The notes beneath the pieces were generated by a model that saw only the letters and a program-made list of their open reading frames with translations, did not search any database and was not told where the DNA came from. Source: a virus. From it: 51,307 nucleotides of DNA. Both the position numbers and the translations under genes were made by a program. Positions within the stretch are counted from its first letter, which is position 1. The number at the start of each line of letters is the position of its first letter. This document shows, one piece after another, positions 39,596 through 47,720 of this stretch. The stretch spans positions 1 to 51,307 of the IMG/VR virus record IMGVR_UViG_3300027987_000471; one strand, given 5' to 3'.

Positions 39596-39762
39596 AGCTA
39601 AAAGGTTTTAATTGTTATACTGTTGTTCAGCCGGTTGAAGATGTAGAGGATGTTTGCCCCGCGCTTGTGGTTATGTTAAATACTTGGATTAGAGATGTTA
39701 TCAGCAAGAAAATGGAAGATAGCCTTTGGAAAGTTAAAATTACGGGAAATATGAAGGTGTAA
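39589..39762 (+). CDS. Hypothetical 57-residue protein
   Basis: The ATG at 39589 has GAGGAG upstream and overlaps the previous stop. The 57-residue product begins MLELKGFNCYTVVQPVEDVE and ends ITGNMKV. It is alpha/beta in character. No family recognised. Confidence 0.58.
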   Translation: MLELKGFNCYTVVQPVEDVEDVCPALVVMLNTWIRDVISKKMEDSLWKVKITGNMKV

Positions 39763-39763
39763 T

Positions 39764-40069
39764 ATGGATAAAGATAAAAGAGAAGAAGTTGAAGATCTTT
39801 TAGTGGGCAGTTTCTCTAAAACTTCGGATAAAGAGCTGGTTGAGAAGTTAGCAGATACTATATTAAAAGAGCTAAAGCAGAATTCAATTTCTGTTGAAAA
39901 TACTAAAAGTTGGTGGAAGTCTAAAACCATACAGGTAGGAATAGCGGCTACGCTGAGCGGGTTAGCGCTTTTTATCAATTCTGGAGATGCTACCGAATTG
40001 ATAATTTCCGCGGTAGGGCTGACGATGACCGTTCTTCGTTTTGTTTCTACTTCTAAATTGGTGAAGTGA
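39764..40069 (+). CDS. Putative holin
   Basis: A 101-residue protein with an acidic helical N terminus, a WWKSKT interface motif, and two hydrophobic segments, about residues 54-71 (TIQVGIAATLSGLALFIN) and 78-93 (LIISAVGLTMTVLRFV), with a charged end. Two membrane passes, small size and a K/W-rich border are typical of phage holins. The endolysin candidate is elsewhere (19080-19544). Confidence 0.6.
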   Translation: MDKDKREEVEDLLVGSFSKTSDKELVEKLADTILKELKQNSISVENTKSWWKSKTIQVGIAATLSGLALFINSGDATELIISAVGLTMTVLRFVSTSKLVK

Positions 40070-40083
40070 TTGTAAGGCAATAC

Positions 40084-40323
40084 CGCCAGCTTTGCATTCT
40101 ATAGGCCCAAACCCTATAGTGTAGGCGCACGCTGGCGTTTGTGCTCACTCGCGACAACAACTAAGTGTAAGTTGAAACGAATGCGTTCAGCTATTAGGTT
40201 CTGACGAGATATAAATCAATTGATCGAAAAAGCAAAACAGTGATTGACTGTTTGTAAGTGTATGTTCATTAAAGAGTAGAACTTTTCACAGTCTCAGTTT
40301 TAACTGCCGCGAGTGAGTTTTTT
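40084..40323 (+). ncRNA. Structured non-coding segment, possible RNA with terminator
   Basis: The 293-bp gap between the holin and lipoprotein genes holds nested complementarities: CGCCAGC (40084) with GCTGGCG (40131), enclosing CTATAGG (40099) / CCTATAG (40113); CTCACTCGCG (40144) with CGCGAGTGAG (40308), a perfect 10-bp pair over a 154-base loop; and AAACAGT-GATTG-ACTGTTT (40235-40253). A T6 run directly follows the last arm at 40318-40323. No open frame covers it. It may be a structured RNA, a long leader, or a terminator. It matches no RNA family that I recognise. Confidence 0.45.
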
Positions 40324-40362
40324 AAAAATTATCGGTTATTCCGATTTAACTATGAGGTGTAC

Positions 40363-42054
40363 ATGCGTAAATTTTTGGCATTGATTCTCTTTTTGGTCGG
40401 GTGCGATACAGATTCTTGTTTAGTGCCTAGAGATGCTGGGGATGTAGTTTGTATTCAAGTGTGTGCTGATTTGTCGAGCAGGAGGTGTATAGAAATATGC
40501 TATCCTGACGGCACCGATACCGATACGGACACAACTACTGTTTCCGAGGATGCTGGTGCAGCTAACAGCACGGAATTACAGCAAGAAACCGATACGGACA
40601 CGGACGCTAGTACGGAATTAGAGCAAGAAACCGAGCCGGACACCGATACGGATACGTCCGTTGTTTTAGACGATGCCGGTGTCGATGCATCGGTAGTGCC
40701 GCTGCAGAGCTATTTTGTTGATTCGGTTCTAGGTGATGATTCTAACCCTGGAACTTTTGAGCTTCCTTGGAGGTCTACCACACCTTTTTCGTCAGCAGAG
40801 CAAGCGCCGGATATTAGTCTGCAGCCGGGAGATACTGTATATCTTAGAGCCGGTATGTATACGACTGTCGCTCAAGGGACGGATAATATGTATGTTCCTG
40901 CGTGGCTAAATCTTCATTATGTTCACGGTGAAAGTTCGGCTCCTATCACGATTAGAAACTACCCGGGAGAACATGTAATTATCGATCCTGCTGGTCAAGG
41001 CATGGGAGTATTTTTTCTAAATTCGTCGTTTGTTAATGTTGTGGGTTTGGATATTAGAGAAGCTTACTACAGAGGGATTTCTGTAGATCTGAATTCTAAT
41101 GAGGTCAATATTGATCATTGTTCCATATCTAGTACGGATGGGTGGGTTGGAGACAACATAGCCGGTGTCGAATTCAGATTAGCTAAAGACTGTTCATTAA
41201 CAAACTCTATAATTTTTGATAATTATGATAGAGTATCGGCGGCGCAAAATAACCAAACTGAAAATAGCTGTAATGTGTTTCTTCACAGAGGCGAAGGGAC
41301 AATAACTGTAGCTGATAATGTTATTTACCAGACAGGAGAGCCCGGATCTGAATATTCCGGATGCGGGCTGAAGCATAAGCATTCTTCGGTGGACCATGAT
41401 TTTGAGCTTAGAGTAGAGCGTAATTATTTTGAGAATCATCGTTTTGCGGCTATTGGGATTTCTACTAACAATGCTGTAGTGCAGGATAATGTTGTTAACG
41501 GAGTGTATAACTATTCCGGTTGGGGGCCTGGTCACGCTATCGATTTTAGGGATTGGGGTGGTCTTACCCATCTAACCGGCGCTAGAGTCGATCACAATAC
41601 AGTAATTTCAGATAAGCCTTTTTTCTTTTATCCTACAGATATTAATTCTGAAGGTGAAGGTGCGCCATGGGAGGATTTGAGCGATAATGTTGTCTCGGAT
41701 AATGTTTTTGTGGCTACTGATTCGAATGTGCAAGATCCGCCCATAGAAATCTACACTGCTATCGATGATAGAATCTATGAGTTGGCCGCGGCAGGAACTA
41801 GTTTTGAAGGAAATTGTTATTTTCTACAGACTGGCGGCGATATGCAGTTTGGCTTTGCCGAAGATACTTCGTTTGGCGAGTTGGGAGGCCGGTATGATTT
41901 TTTAGGATGGCAGCTGGAGTACGGTTGGGATTTTGACGGTTCTGAAGGAGATCCGCAGCTAAATTCGTCTTTTATGCCGACCTCGGAAAGTTGTAGCGGA
42001 AAAGGAGTCAGATCGGTTATAAATAGATCTAAGGTGTTTGTGCCACCAATGTAA
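40363..42054 (+). CDS. Lipoprotein with DTDT-rich linker and parallel beta-helix
   Basis: A 563-residue protein. ATG 40363 has GAGGTG 3 bases upstream. Signal peptide with lipobox LVGC (Cys14, then Asp, a retention signal in enteric bacteria). Residues about 50-105 are an Asp/Thr/Glu linker (TDTDTD repeats, DDAGVDASV). Then a right-handed beta-helix with YFVDSVLGDDSNPGTFELPW, GDTVYLRAGMYT and rungs such as VNVVGLDIREAYYRGISV and NVVSDNVFVATD. Composition resembles secreted myxobacterial-type proteins and may have been acquired from a host. Surface or envelope function is likely. Confidence 0.75.
   Translation: MRKFLALILFLVGCDTDSCLVPRDAGDVVCIQVCADLSSRRCIEICYPDGTDTDTDTTTVSEDAGAANSTELQQETDTDTDASTELEQETEPDTDTDTSVVLDDAGVDASVVPLQSYFVDSVLGDDSNPGTFELPWRSTTPFSSAEQAPDISLQPGDTVYLRAGMYTTVAQGTDNMYVPAWLNLHYVHGESSAPITIRNYPGEHVIIDPAGQGMGVFFLNSSFVNVVGLDIREAYYRGISVDLNSNEVNIDHCSISSTDGWVGDNIAGVEFRLAKDCSLTNSIIFDNYDRVSAAQNNQTENSCNVFLHRGEGTITVADNVIYQTGEPGSEYSGCGLKHKHSSVDHDFELRVERNYFENHRFAAIGISTNNAVVQDNVVNGVYNYSGWGPGHAIDFRDWGGLTHLTGARVDHNTVISDKPFFFYPTDINSEGEGAPWEDLSDNVVSDNVFVATDSNVQDPPIEIYTAIDDRIYELAAAGTSFEGNCYFLQTGGDMQFGFAEDTSFGELGGRYDFLGWQLEYGWDFDGSEGDPQLNSSFMPTSESCSGKGVRSVINRSKVFVPPM
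40510..40670 (+). repeat. Asp-Thr coding repeat
   Basis: Two imperfect units, GGAATTACAGCAAGAAACCG and GGAATTAGAGCAAGAAACCG, each followed by GAY-ACN repeats, encode TELxQET then D/T runs. This is the low-complexity linker of the lipoprotein. Such repeats can change length by slippage. Confidence 0.75.
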
Positions 42055-42064
42055 AGGAGGCGTT

Positions 42065-42115
42065 ATGGGATGCGGAAAAACAAAGAAAAAAGGCGGAGGC
42101 GGAAGGAAAAAATGA
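42065..42115 (+). CDS. 16-residue Lys/Gly-rich peptide
   Basis: AAAGGAGG 4 bases before the ATG opens the frame MGCGKTKKKGGGGRKK. The stop overlaps the next ATG (ATGA). It is the third such basic micro-ORF with a strong ribosome site. Similar Met-Gly-Cys/Gly-Lys peptides occur near terminase genes in other phages, and it may act simply as a translation coupler. Confidence 0.45.
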   Translation: MGCGKTKKKGGGGRKK

Positions 42116-42324
42116 GCTGTGCGGATACCGGTCATATTCTAGTTGAGGAGCTAGATCATATAAATGGTCCAGGTGTATTGCTTATAAAATGCCTGCTTTG
42201 TGGTAGCGTTTTAGCTAGTATGCCCACACAATGGTCGGCTCTTGTGTCTCCTGTAGTTATTGAAGATAGAATTTGTGCGAAGTTTAACGGAGTTGGTGGG
42301 CAGTTTGGGGAAGCACGACGATAA
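42112..42324 (+). CDS. Hypothetical small protein
   Basis: A 70-residue protein, start at ATG 42112 overlapping the peptide stop. It has one CLLCG knuckle (LIKCLLCGSVLASMP) and an SC near the start, perhaps a degenerate zinc ribbon. It lies immediately upstream of, and overlaps, the terminase small subunit candidate. Confidence 0.58.
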   Translation: MSCADTGHILVEELDHINGPGVLLIKCLLCGSVLASMPTQWSALVSPVVIEDRICAKFNGVGGQFGEARR

Positions 42325-42919
42325 GATTCTGCCGGATGGTAGCATAGACTATCGAGCCAGAAGCGGAAAGAAGCGGAAGGACCTTCGCTATAAACTGGCT
42401 ATTTGGAACAGATCTCCTGAAGAGACTGATGAGGAATTTCATATCTATCGAGTCTTTAGAGATATGGAGCCGGATGATCGTGATTTTCAAGAGTATGTGA
42501 CGAAGAACGGCTATGATCTTGATTATGTTAATAGTCTATATGAAAAGCATAATTGGGAAACTAGAATAGACGCTTGGGATTCATCGGCGCGTGCCCGATT
42601 GGCTACTAGGCAGGCGATGGAGGCGCGCCGGATGAAGGCCAATCATGCAGCGGTAGGGGCTGCTATGCTTGCTGTAGCCGCTAAGCAGCTGGGCAGATGG
42701 AATAGCTTGCCGCCTGATGCAGACCCCATGCCGGTGTATCACCTTGTTAGTTTAGCTCAGACAGGCGTAGCGATAGAGCGTTTATCGAGAGATTTACCTT
42801 CGGACGAGACTACAGTTAACGTCAAATCAGATCTTGACCCAACAAAATTATCTGTTGAGGATTTAGTAAAACTCAGAGAGCTGAGAAGAAAAGCGCGAGT
42901 CGTTAAGGAAGATGAATGA
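42296..42919 (+). CDS. Putative terminase small subunit
   Basis: About 207 residues, start uncertain: GTG 42296 is used here, with TTG 42305 and TTG 42260 as alternatives. It lies directly before the large terminase. The middle (WETRIDAWDSSARARLATRQ, then MKANHAAVGAAMLAVAAKQL) is a long basic helix. The C terminus (LDPTKLSVEDLVKLRELRRK) resembles the end of small terminase-like proteins of contractile phages. It would recognise DNA for packaging. Confidence 0.65.
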   Translation: MGSLGKHDDKILPDGSIDYRARSGKKRKDLRYKLAIWNRSPEETDEEFHIYRVFRDMEPDDRDFQEYVTKNGYDLDYVNSLYEKHNWETRIDAWDSSARARLATRQAMEARRMKANHAAVGAAMLAVAAKQLGRWNSLPPDADPMPVYHLVSLAQTGVAIERLSRDLPSDETTVNVKSDLDPTKLSVEDLVKLRELRRKARVVKEDE

Positions 42920-44393
42920 GTCAGATCTTCTTTATGATGTATTCGATGATGAAGCTCTTGAAGCAGAGCTAGGGTCCAGATCTCTTCATGAATATATAAA
43001 GTTGGCTTGGCCGACGGTGGAGCCGTCGAATGAATTTGTCGATAATTGGCACATAGGCGCTATTTGTGAGCATCTAGAGGCAGTCGTTGACGGCGAAATA
43101 ACGCGCTTGATCATAAATGTGCCTCCCGGCACGATGAAGTCTCTGACTTGCTGTGTGTTTTTCCCTTCTTGGATTTGGGGGCCCAGAAATCTTCCTGGCA
43201 AAAAGCTGATGTTCGGATCGTATACGGATCGGCTATCCTTTCGAGACGCTTTCCGCACCAGAACTTTAATTCAGTCTCGTTTTTATCAGCGCCGATGGGG
43301 AGAGCGCTTCAAATTAATTACAAGCACATTAAATAAATTCGATACCGATGCTGCCGGTTGGCGTATGGCTACAACCGTCAGAGGAGGCGCTACGGGGGAG
43401 CATGCCGACATCCAGCTGGTAGATGATCCGCTGAAGCCTTTTGAGGTTACTCGAGCGCTCACTGTATCTGGAACTGCGCTTGAGGATTGCCGTATTTGGT
43501 GGACTGAAACCATGGCCTCCCGCTTGGTAAGTATCGTAAAATCGGCGCGCATAATCATCATGCAGAGGCTCCATGACGCTGATTTAGCTGGCGCTATGCT
43601 TAAAGAGGGCGGTTATGAGCATTTAATGCTGCCTATGTCTTTTGAGTTTAAGCGTAAGTGCTTTACATCCATAGGTTTTGAGGATCCTAGAACAGATGAG
43701 GGGGATCTGTTATTTCCTGAGCGTTTTCCGGAAGAAGCAGTCAAAAAACAAGCAAAAGAGATGGGGTCGCGGGCAGCGCGCGCACAGCATCAACAAGATC
43801 CGATCCTGCTCGAAGGTAACATCATCCATGGAGATTGGGTAAGGCACTGGGAGCCGGATAATCTGCCGCTTCGGTGGATAACCATGATTCAGAGCTGGGA
43901 TTGCACTTTTAAAGATTCGGACGGCACCGATTTTGTGTGCGGTCAAGTGTGGGCTCTAGGAAGTGACAGCAATTTCTATCTGCTAGACCAGATTTGTGAG
44001 CGGATGGGGCTTGTAGATACGTGCCTGGCGATCAAGCGCTTATCTAAAAAGTGGCCAAAAACCTTTAAAAAGCTCATAGAGAATAAGGCAAATGGGCCTG
44101 CTGTTTATGATGTGATGCGGAAAAGAATAAAAGGCCTTCGTTTGGTTGAGCCAGAAGGAGGCAAGATTGCTCGTGTCCATGCGATGGAGCCTGTATGGGA
44201 GGCCGGAGAGGTTTTTATTCCGCCCGCTTCGGTGGAGTGGGTAGGGCATTACATAAGCGAGTTGACAGGTTTCCCAGCAAAAGAGCATGATGATCAAGTA
44301 GATGCGTCGTCTCAAGCGTTGCTCTATTTGCAGACGAAGAGCATAAAGATGTTGAAAGACGCTATGTCAAAACAAGAAAGGCTTTTCTCATGA
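42912..44393 (+). CDS. terL: Terminase large subunit
   Basis: A 493-residue packaging motor. The N-terminal ATPase has Walker A LIINVPPGTMKSLTC (71-77 core) and a Walker B-like IQLVDDP segment. The C-terminal RNase H-type nuclease has IQSWDCTFKDSDGTDF, ENKANGPAVYD and EHDDQVDASSQALLY with the expected acidic residues. Length and motifs match terminases of Mu-like and related phages. It overlaps the small subunit gene by 8 bases and the portal gene by 4. Confidence 0.93.
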   Translation: MNESDLLYDVFDDEALEAELGSRSLHEYIKLAWPTVEPSNEFVDNWHIGAICEHLEAVVDGEITRLIINVPPGTMKSLTCCVFFPSWIWGPRNLPGKKLMFGSYTDRLSFRDAFRTRTLIQSRFYQRRWGERFKLITSTLNKFDTDAAGWRMATTVRGGATGEHADIQLVDDPLKPFEVTRALTVSGTALEDCRIWWTETMASRLVSIVKSARIIIMQRLHDADLAGAMLKEGGYEHLMLPMSFEFKRKCFTSIGFEDPRTDEGDLLFPERFPEEAVKKQAKEMGSRAARAQHQQDPILLEGNIIHGDWVRHWEPDNLPLRWITMIQSWDCTFKDSDGTDFVCGQVWALGSDSNFYLLDQICERMGLVDTCLAIKRLSKKWPKTFKKLIENKANGPAVYDVMRKRIKGLRLVEPEGGKIARVHAMEPVWEAGEVFIPPASVEWVGHYISELTGFPAKEHDDQVDASSQALLYLQTKSIKMLKDAMSKQERLFS

Positions 44394-45904
44394 TAGACTT
44401 CAGAAAACGAGCTGTAGCTTTCTCTAGAGCAACCTCGTCTATAGTAAGACGCGCAGACGCTTGGGTAAATAGTATAACGGGTGTCGGTACGTCCAGAGAT
44501 GCGGACACATGGACAAGGTTTTTTCCTGGTTGCCATTTGTCTGATCAAGAGGCGGCATTAATCTACGCTGAAAATGATATTGCGGCTAGAGTTTGTGATA
44601 CTTATCCCGAGTATGCGATAAAGAAAGGCTTCAATATCAATATTCGAGTAGGTTCTCAGTATGATACAGACGCGCTGGGGGCGAAGGAAGAATCTGAGAA
44701 GTTGATGAAGGACGAGCTTAAGCGTTTGTCTGCTATTAATAGATTAACCAAAGCTGCAGTGTGGGGGAATGTCTTCGGGATAGGTGTTGTTTTAATAGGT
44801 CTGGATGATGGAGCCGAGGATTTATCAGAGCCGGTAGATGAAAATAGGATAAGATCTATTTTGCATCTTACTGTGTATGATAAACGAAGAGTTACGATAA
44901 AAGAGTACTATGAGAATGCAGAGGAGCCTAAATATGGAGAGCCCAAGGTCTACACTCTAGGAGCTAAGCATAAAGGTGAGTCTATAGACGTGCACGAGTC
45001 TAGAGTGCTTGTTTTTGGCGGCGTCAGAACGCCCGACGACGAAAAATCGAATAGAGGCGGTTTTGATTATTCGCTGTTAAACCGAGCGAACAAAGTAATC
45101 CGGCAGACGTCAATGAGCTGGGATACTTTGTCGGCTATGATCGGTGAGGCGAGTCAGGGAGTTTTCTATATTGATGGTTATATAGAAGCGCTTGCGGGCG
45201 ATGAGGAAGACGTCATTGAAAAGCGCATGACGCTTATGGATATGATGAGAAATCGGCTTAGAGCGCTTGTTCTAGATGCCGCCTCTGAACGTTTTGAGCG
45301 TGTGCCGGTATCGTTTGCGGGTCTTACTGAAGCTTTTGACCAGTTGATGTATCGGCTTTCTTTAGCGACTACAATACCCGTAACGATTATTATGGGCAGA
45401 TCTCCTGCCGGTATGAATGCCACCGGAGAATCAGATCTTGAGATGTTTTATTCTAGAGTAGAGAACTTCAGAGAGCTGTCAGTGACTCCCGAAGTTGAGA
45501 AACTGATACGTTATATTTTTGCCGCTTCTGATGGCCCCTTTTCTGGAGAGCCTGACAATTGGGCTTTGAAATATTCTGATGTTAGGTCTGTGTCTCCGTC
45601 CAAAAAAATACAAGACGATAAAGCGAAGGCTGAAACCGATGCTATTTATTTGGATCGTGGAGTACTAACTGAAGAGGAGATAGGGATTTCTCGCTTTGGA
45701 CCTGATTCAGATTCGGATATTGTTATAGACATAGAAGCGCGTGCGATGAAAGCTGAGGAGGAGCCTTATGGCACAGAGCAAGAGCCGGACAATTCGAGCG
45801 GCGCGGATGCATTACAGAACAATGACACTGAGGATAATCAGAGAGGTCAACAGCGAGTTACAGCGCGTGGTTCAGACCAGAATGGACGCGGAAACAGTAG
45901 ATGA
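44390..45904 (+). CDS. Portal protein (DUF1073-like)
   Basis: A 504-residue protein. Characteristic segments: YAENDIAARVCDTYPEYAIK, FGIGVVLIGLDDGAEDL, VLVFGGVRTPDD, MSWDTLSAMIGEASQGVFYI and IPVTIIMGRSPAGMNATGES. This is the DUF1073 portal family. It would form the dodecameric packaging portal. Its last 137 bases overlap the minor head gene in another frame and encode a Gln/Asn/Asp-rich tail. Confidence 0.9.
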   Translation: MIDFRKRAVAFSRATSSIVRRADAWVNSITGVGTSRDADTWTRFFPGCHLSDQEAALIYAENDIAARVCDTYPEYAIKKGFNINIRVGSQYDTDALGAKEESEKLMKDELKRLSAINRLTKAAVWGNVFGIGVVLIGLDDGAEDLSEPVDENRIRSILHLTVYDKRRVTIKEYYENAEEPKYGEPKVYTLGAKHKGESIDVHESRVLVFGGVRTPDDEKSNRGGFDYSLLNRANKVIRQTSMSWDTLSAMIGEASQGVFYIDGYIEALAGDEEDVIEKRMTLMDMMRNRLRALVLDAASERFERVPVSFAGLTEAFDQLMYRLSLATTIPVTIIMGRSPAGMNATGESDLEMFYSRVENFRELSVTPEVEKLIRYIFAASDGPFSGEPDNWALKYSDVRSVSPSKKIQDDKAKAETDAIYLDRGVLTEEEIGISRFGPDSDSDIVIDIEARAMKAEEEPYGTEQEPDNSSGADALQNNDTEDNQRGQQRVTARGSDQNGRGNSR

Positions 45905-46487
45905 CAGGCTGATAGATAGGCTTAAAGCTGCTGTAGTGTCGGTATTGGCTCGTCTTGGCTTGAGGGGCTTGATAAGCAGAGAAGCTCTAAATTTTGATTT
46001 TGCGAACAAGAACTATTATGCAAACATAGCAGGCACTAAGGCGTTGGGCTTGCACAAAACCGGTGTGCCCGAGGATATGATCGAGAATTGGATAAAAAGA
46101 AATGTGGCGTTAATAACAAACACATCTATGACCGAAGCGCAGCGTTTAGAAGGCCTCTTTAGAGATGTGGCTTATTCTAATATGCGAGCCGATGAGCTTC
46201 AAAAACAAATAGCTAAAGTCTATAGATACGGCAGAAATAATTCTAAATTAATTGCGATCGATCAATCAGGCAAGCTTTGGGGGCAGATGAACGAGTATCG
46301 TCAAGTAAAAGCCGGCATTAAAGGCTATTATTGGCGCACAACTAGGATAGTCGGAAGAGTGAGGCCTTTACACGCAGCAAGAGAAGGTAAATTTTTCTTG
46401 TGGTCTAGGCCCCCGGAAGACGGGCATCCAGGACAAGCTATACATTGTATGTGCCATGCAGAAGCGGCTTTAGATCGTATGGATTAG
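45768..46487 (+). CDS. Minor head protein, Mu gpF-like
   Basis: A 239-residue protein. The C-terminal domain (LIAIDQSGKLWGQMNEYRQV, YYWRTTRIVGRVRPLHAARE, HPGQAIHCMCHAEA) is the gpF/SPP1 gp7 head morphogenesis motif with its conserved R-x-x-H and Cys-rich C-x-C-x-A. The start at 45768 has a GAGGAG site inside the portal gene, so the 137-base overlap is genuine. Role: head assembly and perhaps injected with DNA. Confidence 0.87.
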   Translation: MAQSKSRTIRAARMHYRTMTLRIIREVNSELQRVVQTRMDAETVDDRLIDRLKAAVVSVLARLGLRGLISREALNFDFANKNYYANIAGTKALGLHKTGVPEDMIENWIKRNVALITNTSMTEAQRLEGLFRDVAYSNMRADELQKQIAKVYRYGRNNSKLIAIDQSGKLWGQMNEYRQVKAGIKGYYWRTTRIVGRVRPLHAAREGKFFLWSRPPEDGHPGQAIHCMCHAEAALDRMD

Positions 46488-46723
46488 AGTTTTGGAAGGT
46501 CCTTCATCGAGTGCGTATAAAACAAGTCAGTCACATTTTGATCATTATCTATAATCAATAAATTATCTACATGATCGCTATAGAAATTCAAAAGGCATTT
46601 CTCATCTCCGCAAAGAGATCTAGTTATTTGTTTAAAGCGAAACAGTGGAATTTTACCGTTCGTTACTAGCACGGTGTCGGAAGTTTTGTGTTTTCTACAC
46701 ACTATTGTTACTGCTTGTTTCAT
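46484..46723 (-). CDS. Hypothetical small protein
   Basis: A 79-residue protein, last gene of a minus-strand operon, ending in an overlap with the plus-strand minor head gene with no visible terminator. It has VTIVCRKHKTSDTVLVTNGK and HVDNLLIIDNDQNVTDLFY, alternating strands and helices. GAGGTC ribosome site. Confidence 0.6.
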   Translation of the reverse strand: MKQAVTIVCRKHKTSDTVLVTNGKIPLFRFKQITRSLCGDEKCLLNFYSDHVDNLLIIDNDQNVTDLFYTHSMKDLPKL

Positions 46724-46926
46724 TTTTTGACCTCACTCATTTCCGCTATGCTTTTCCAGAAGTCATCTGAATCTTTGTTTATTTGTTCTAATTTTGAAAG
46801 TCTTTCTTCGATAGAATTTATTTTTGATTCTATCTCTGATGCCATATAGTTTATTAAATTAGATATGCGGTATCTGGTATCCCACATTATTGATTCATGC
46901 ACTATTTTAGTCAGCCGATTATACAT
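46720..46926 (-). CDS. Hypothetical coiled-coil protein
   Basis: A 68-residue helical protein with a heptad-like region (SEIESKINSIEERLSKLEQI). It overlaps its downstream neighbour by 4 bases. GGAG ribosome site. It could oligomerise. Function unknown. Confidence 0.58.
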   Translation of the reverse strand: MYNRLTKIVHESIMWDTRYRISNLINYMASEIESKINSIEERLSKLEQINKDSDDFWKSIAEMSEVKK

Positions 46927-46929
46927 TTT

Positions 46930-47232
46930 TTACTCCAAATTTAGTTTTGCTGCGTAGCTGATCGAAGGCTCTGTGGAAGGTCGAGGCTTAAGCCAGCTGC
47001 GCAGCATGGCTACATGGCCATTTATAGCAGCTTCTACCGCTTCTTCGGTTGCATACAGATAGCTGTCTATAACGATTGTGTCTTTACCGGACACTACGTG
47101 TTTTTTGCTTGTAATGTAGATAGCAAAATTCTCGTGATCTTCGAATATGCCATTTATTTTTATTTTTTCTGGCCAGCATGTTCCATCAAAAAAGAAAACT
47201 TCGTCGCCGAGTTTGAAATGTTTTTTTGTCAT
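46930..47232 (-). CDS. Hypothetical early protein
   Basis: A 100-residue protein beginning MTKKHFKLGDEVFFFDGTCW, a beta-barrel-like opening seen in many small phage proteins, then DHENFAIYITSKKHVVSGKD and a helix. It has a GAGGTAAC ribosome site like the other early genes. Confidence 0.6.
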   Translation of the reverse strand: MTKKHFKLGDEVFFFDGTCWPEKIKINGIFEDHENFAIYITSKKHVVSGKDTIVIDSYLYATEEAVEAAINGHVAMLRSWLKPRPSTEPSISYAAKLNLE

Positions 47233-47245
47233 GTCGTTACCTCTT

Positions 47246-47458
47246 TTATCCTTTTATGTAAAAGGGCGATCCGGGGTTATTCATAGCGCGAAAATCGTAA
47301 CCAAGCCTTATCACCTTATTCATTTCAGGGATAAGGCTTATAGTTACATAGTCTCCTGCTTTTTCGGCCGCGATTCGTTCGGCTTTTTTGCGGCGGTAGG
47401 CTACTTGAGCTTTGATGTATTCTGTAGCGAGCGCTAATTTTTTCTTGCTTTTTGTCAT
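47246..47458 (-). CDS. Hypothetical basic protein
   Basis: A 70-residue Lys/Arg-rich helical protein. ATG 47458 is chosen since TGGAGGTAACG lies right upstream. An in-frame ATG at 47473 lies before that site. Features: KKKLALATEYIKAQVAYRRK then GDYVTISLIPEMNKVIRLGY. Possibly nucleic-acid binding. No family recognised. Confidence 0.58.
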   Translation of the reverse strand: MTKSKKKLALATEYIKAQVAYRRKKAERIAAEKAGDYVTISLIPEMNKVIRLGYDFRAMNNPGSPFYIKG

Positions 47459-47463
47459 TATCG

Positions 47464-47664
47464 TTACCTCCAACCGTTTGCCAAAGCCACCGAGTAGGCC
47501 AAATCTTGCTGGTAGTGAGCTTCATCCTCTTTTTCAGTCCGCCAACCGCCACCTCGATTTACGCGACCACAGGTCAAGCATAGTCGGCTGCCTTCATCAG
47601 TGCTCGGACTGCCGTTAAAAATTGTTGTGTCCGTGCTGCCGCATTTGCATCTAGTTTTCGTCAT
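47464..47664 (-). CDS. Zinc-ribbon early protein
   Basis: A 66-residue protein with CKCGS near the start and CLTCGRVNRGGGW in the middle, a C-x-C / C-x2-C ribbon. The ATG at 47664 has better spacing to AGGAGGTAA than the one at 47670. It is first in the operon driven by the dyad-spacer promoter at 47685-47713. Confidence 0.62.
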   Translation of the reverse strand: MTKTRCKCGSTDTTIFNGSPSTDEGSRLCLTCGRVNRGGGWRTEKEDEAHYQQDLAYSVALANGWR

Positions 47665-47684
47665 TGTCATTACCTCCTGAAAGC

Positions 47685-47713
47685 AATTTAAATCAGATTT
47701 AGATAGCTGTCAA
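47685..47713 (-). promoter_or_regulatory. Dyad-spacer early promoter (leftward)
   Basis: On the minus strand: TTGACA (47713-47708), 17-bp spacer, TAAATT (47690-47685). Its 28 bases from the -35 through TAAAT are identical to 28731-28758 although the sites are about 19 kb apart and on opposite strands. It drives the operon 47664-46484. Confidence 0.78.
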
Positions 47714-47720
47714 CTTTTTG

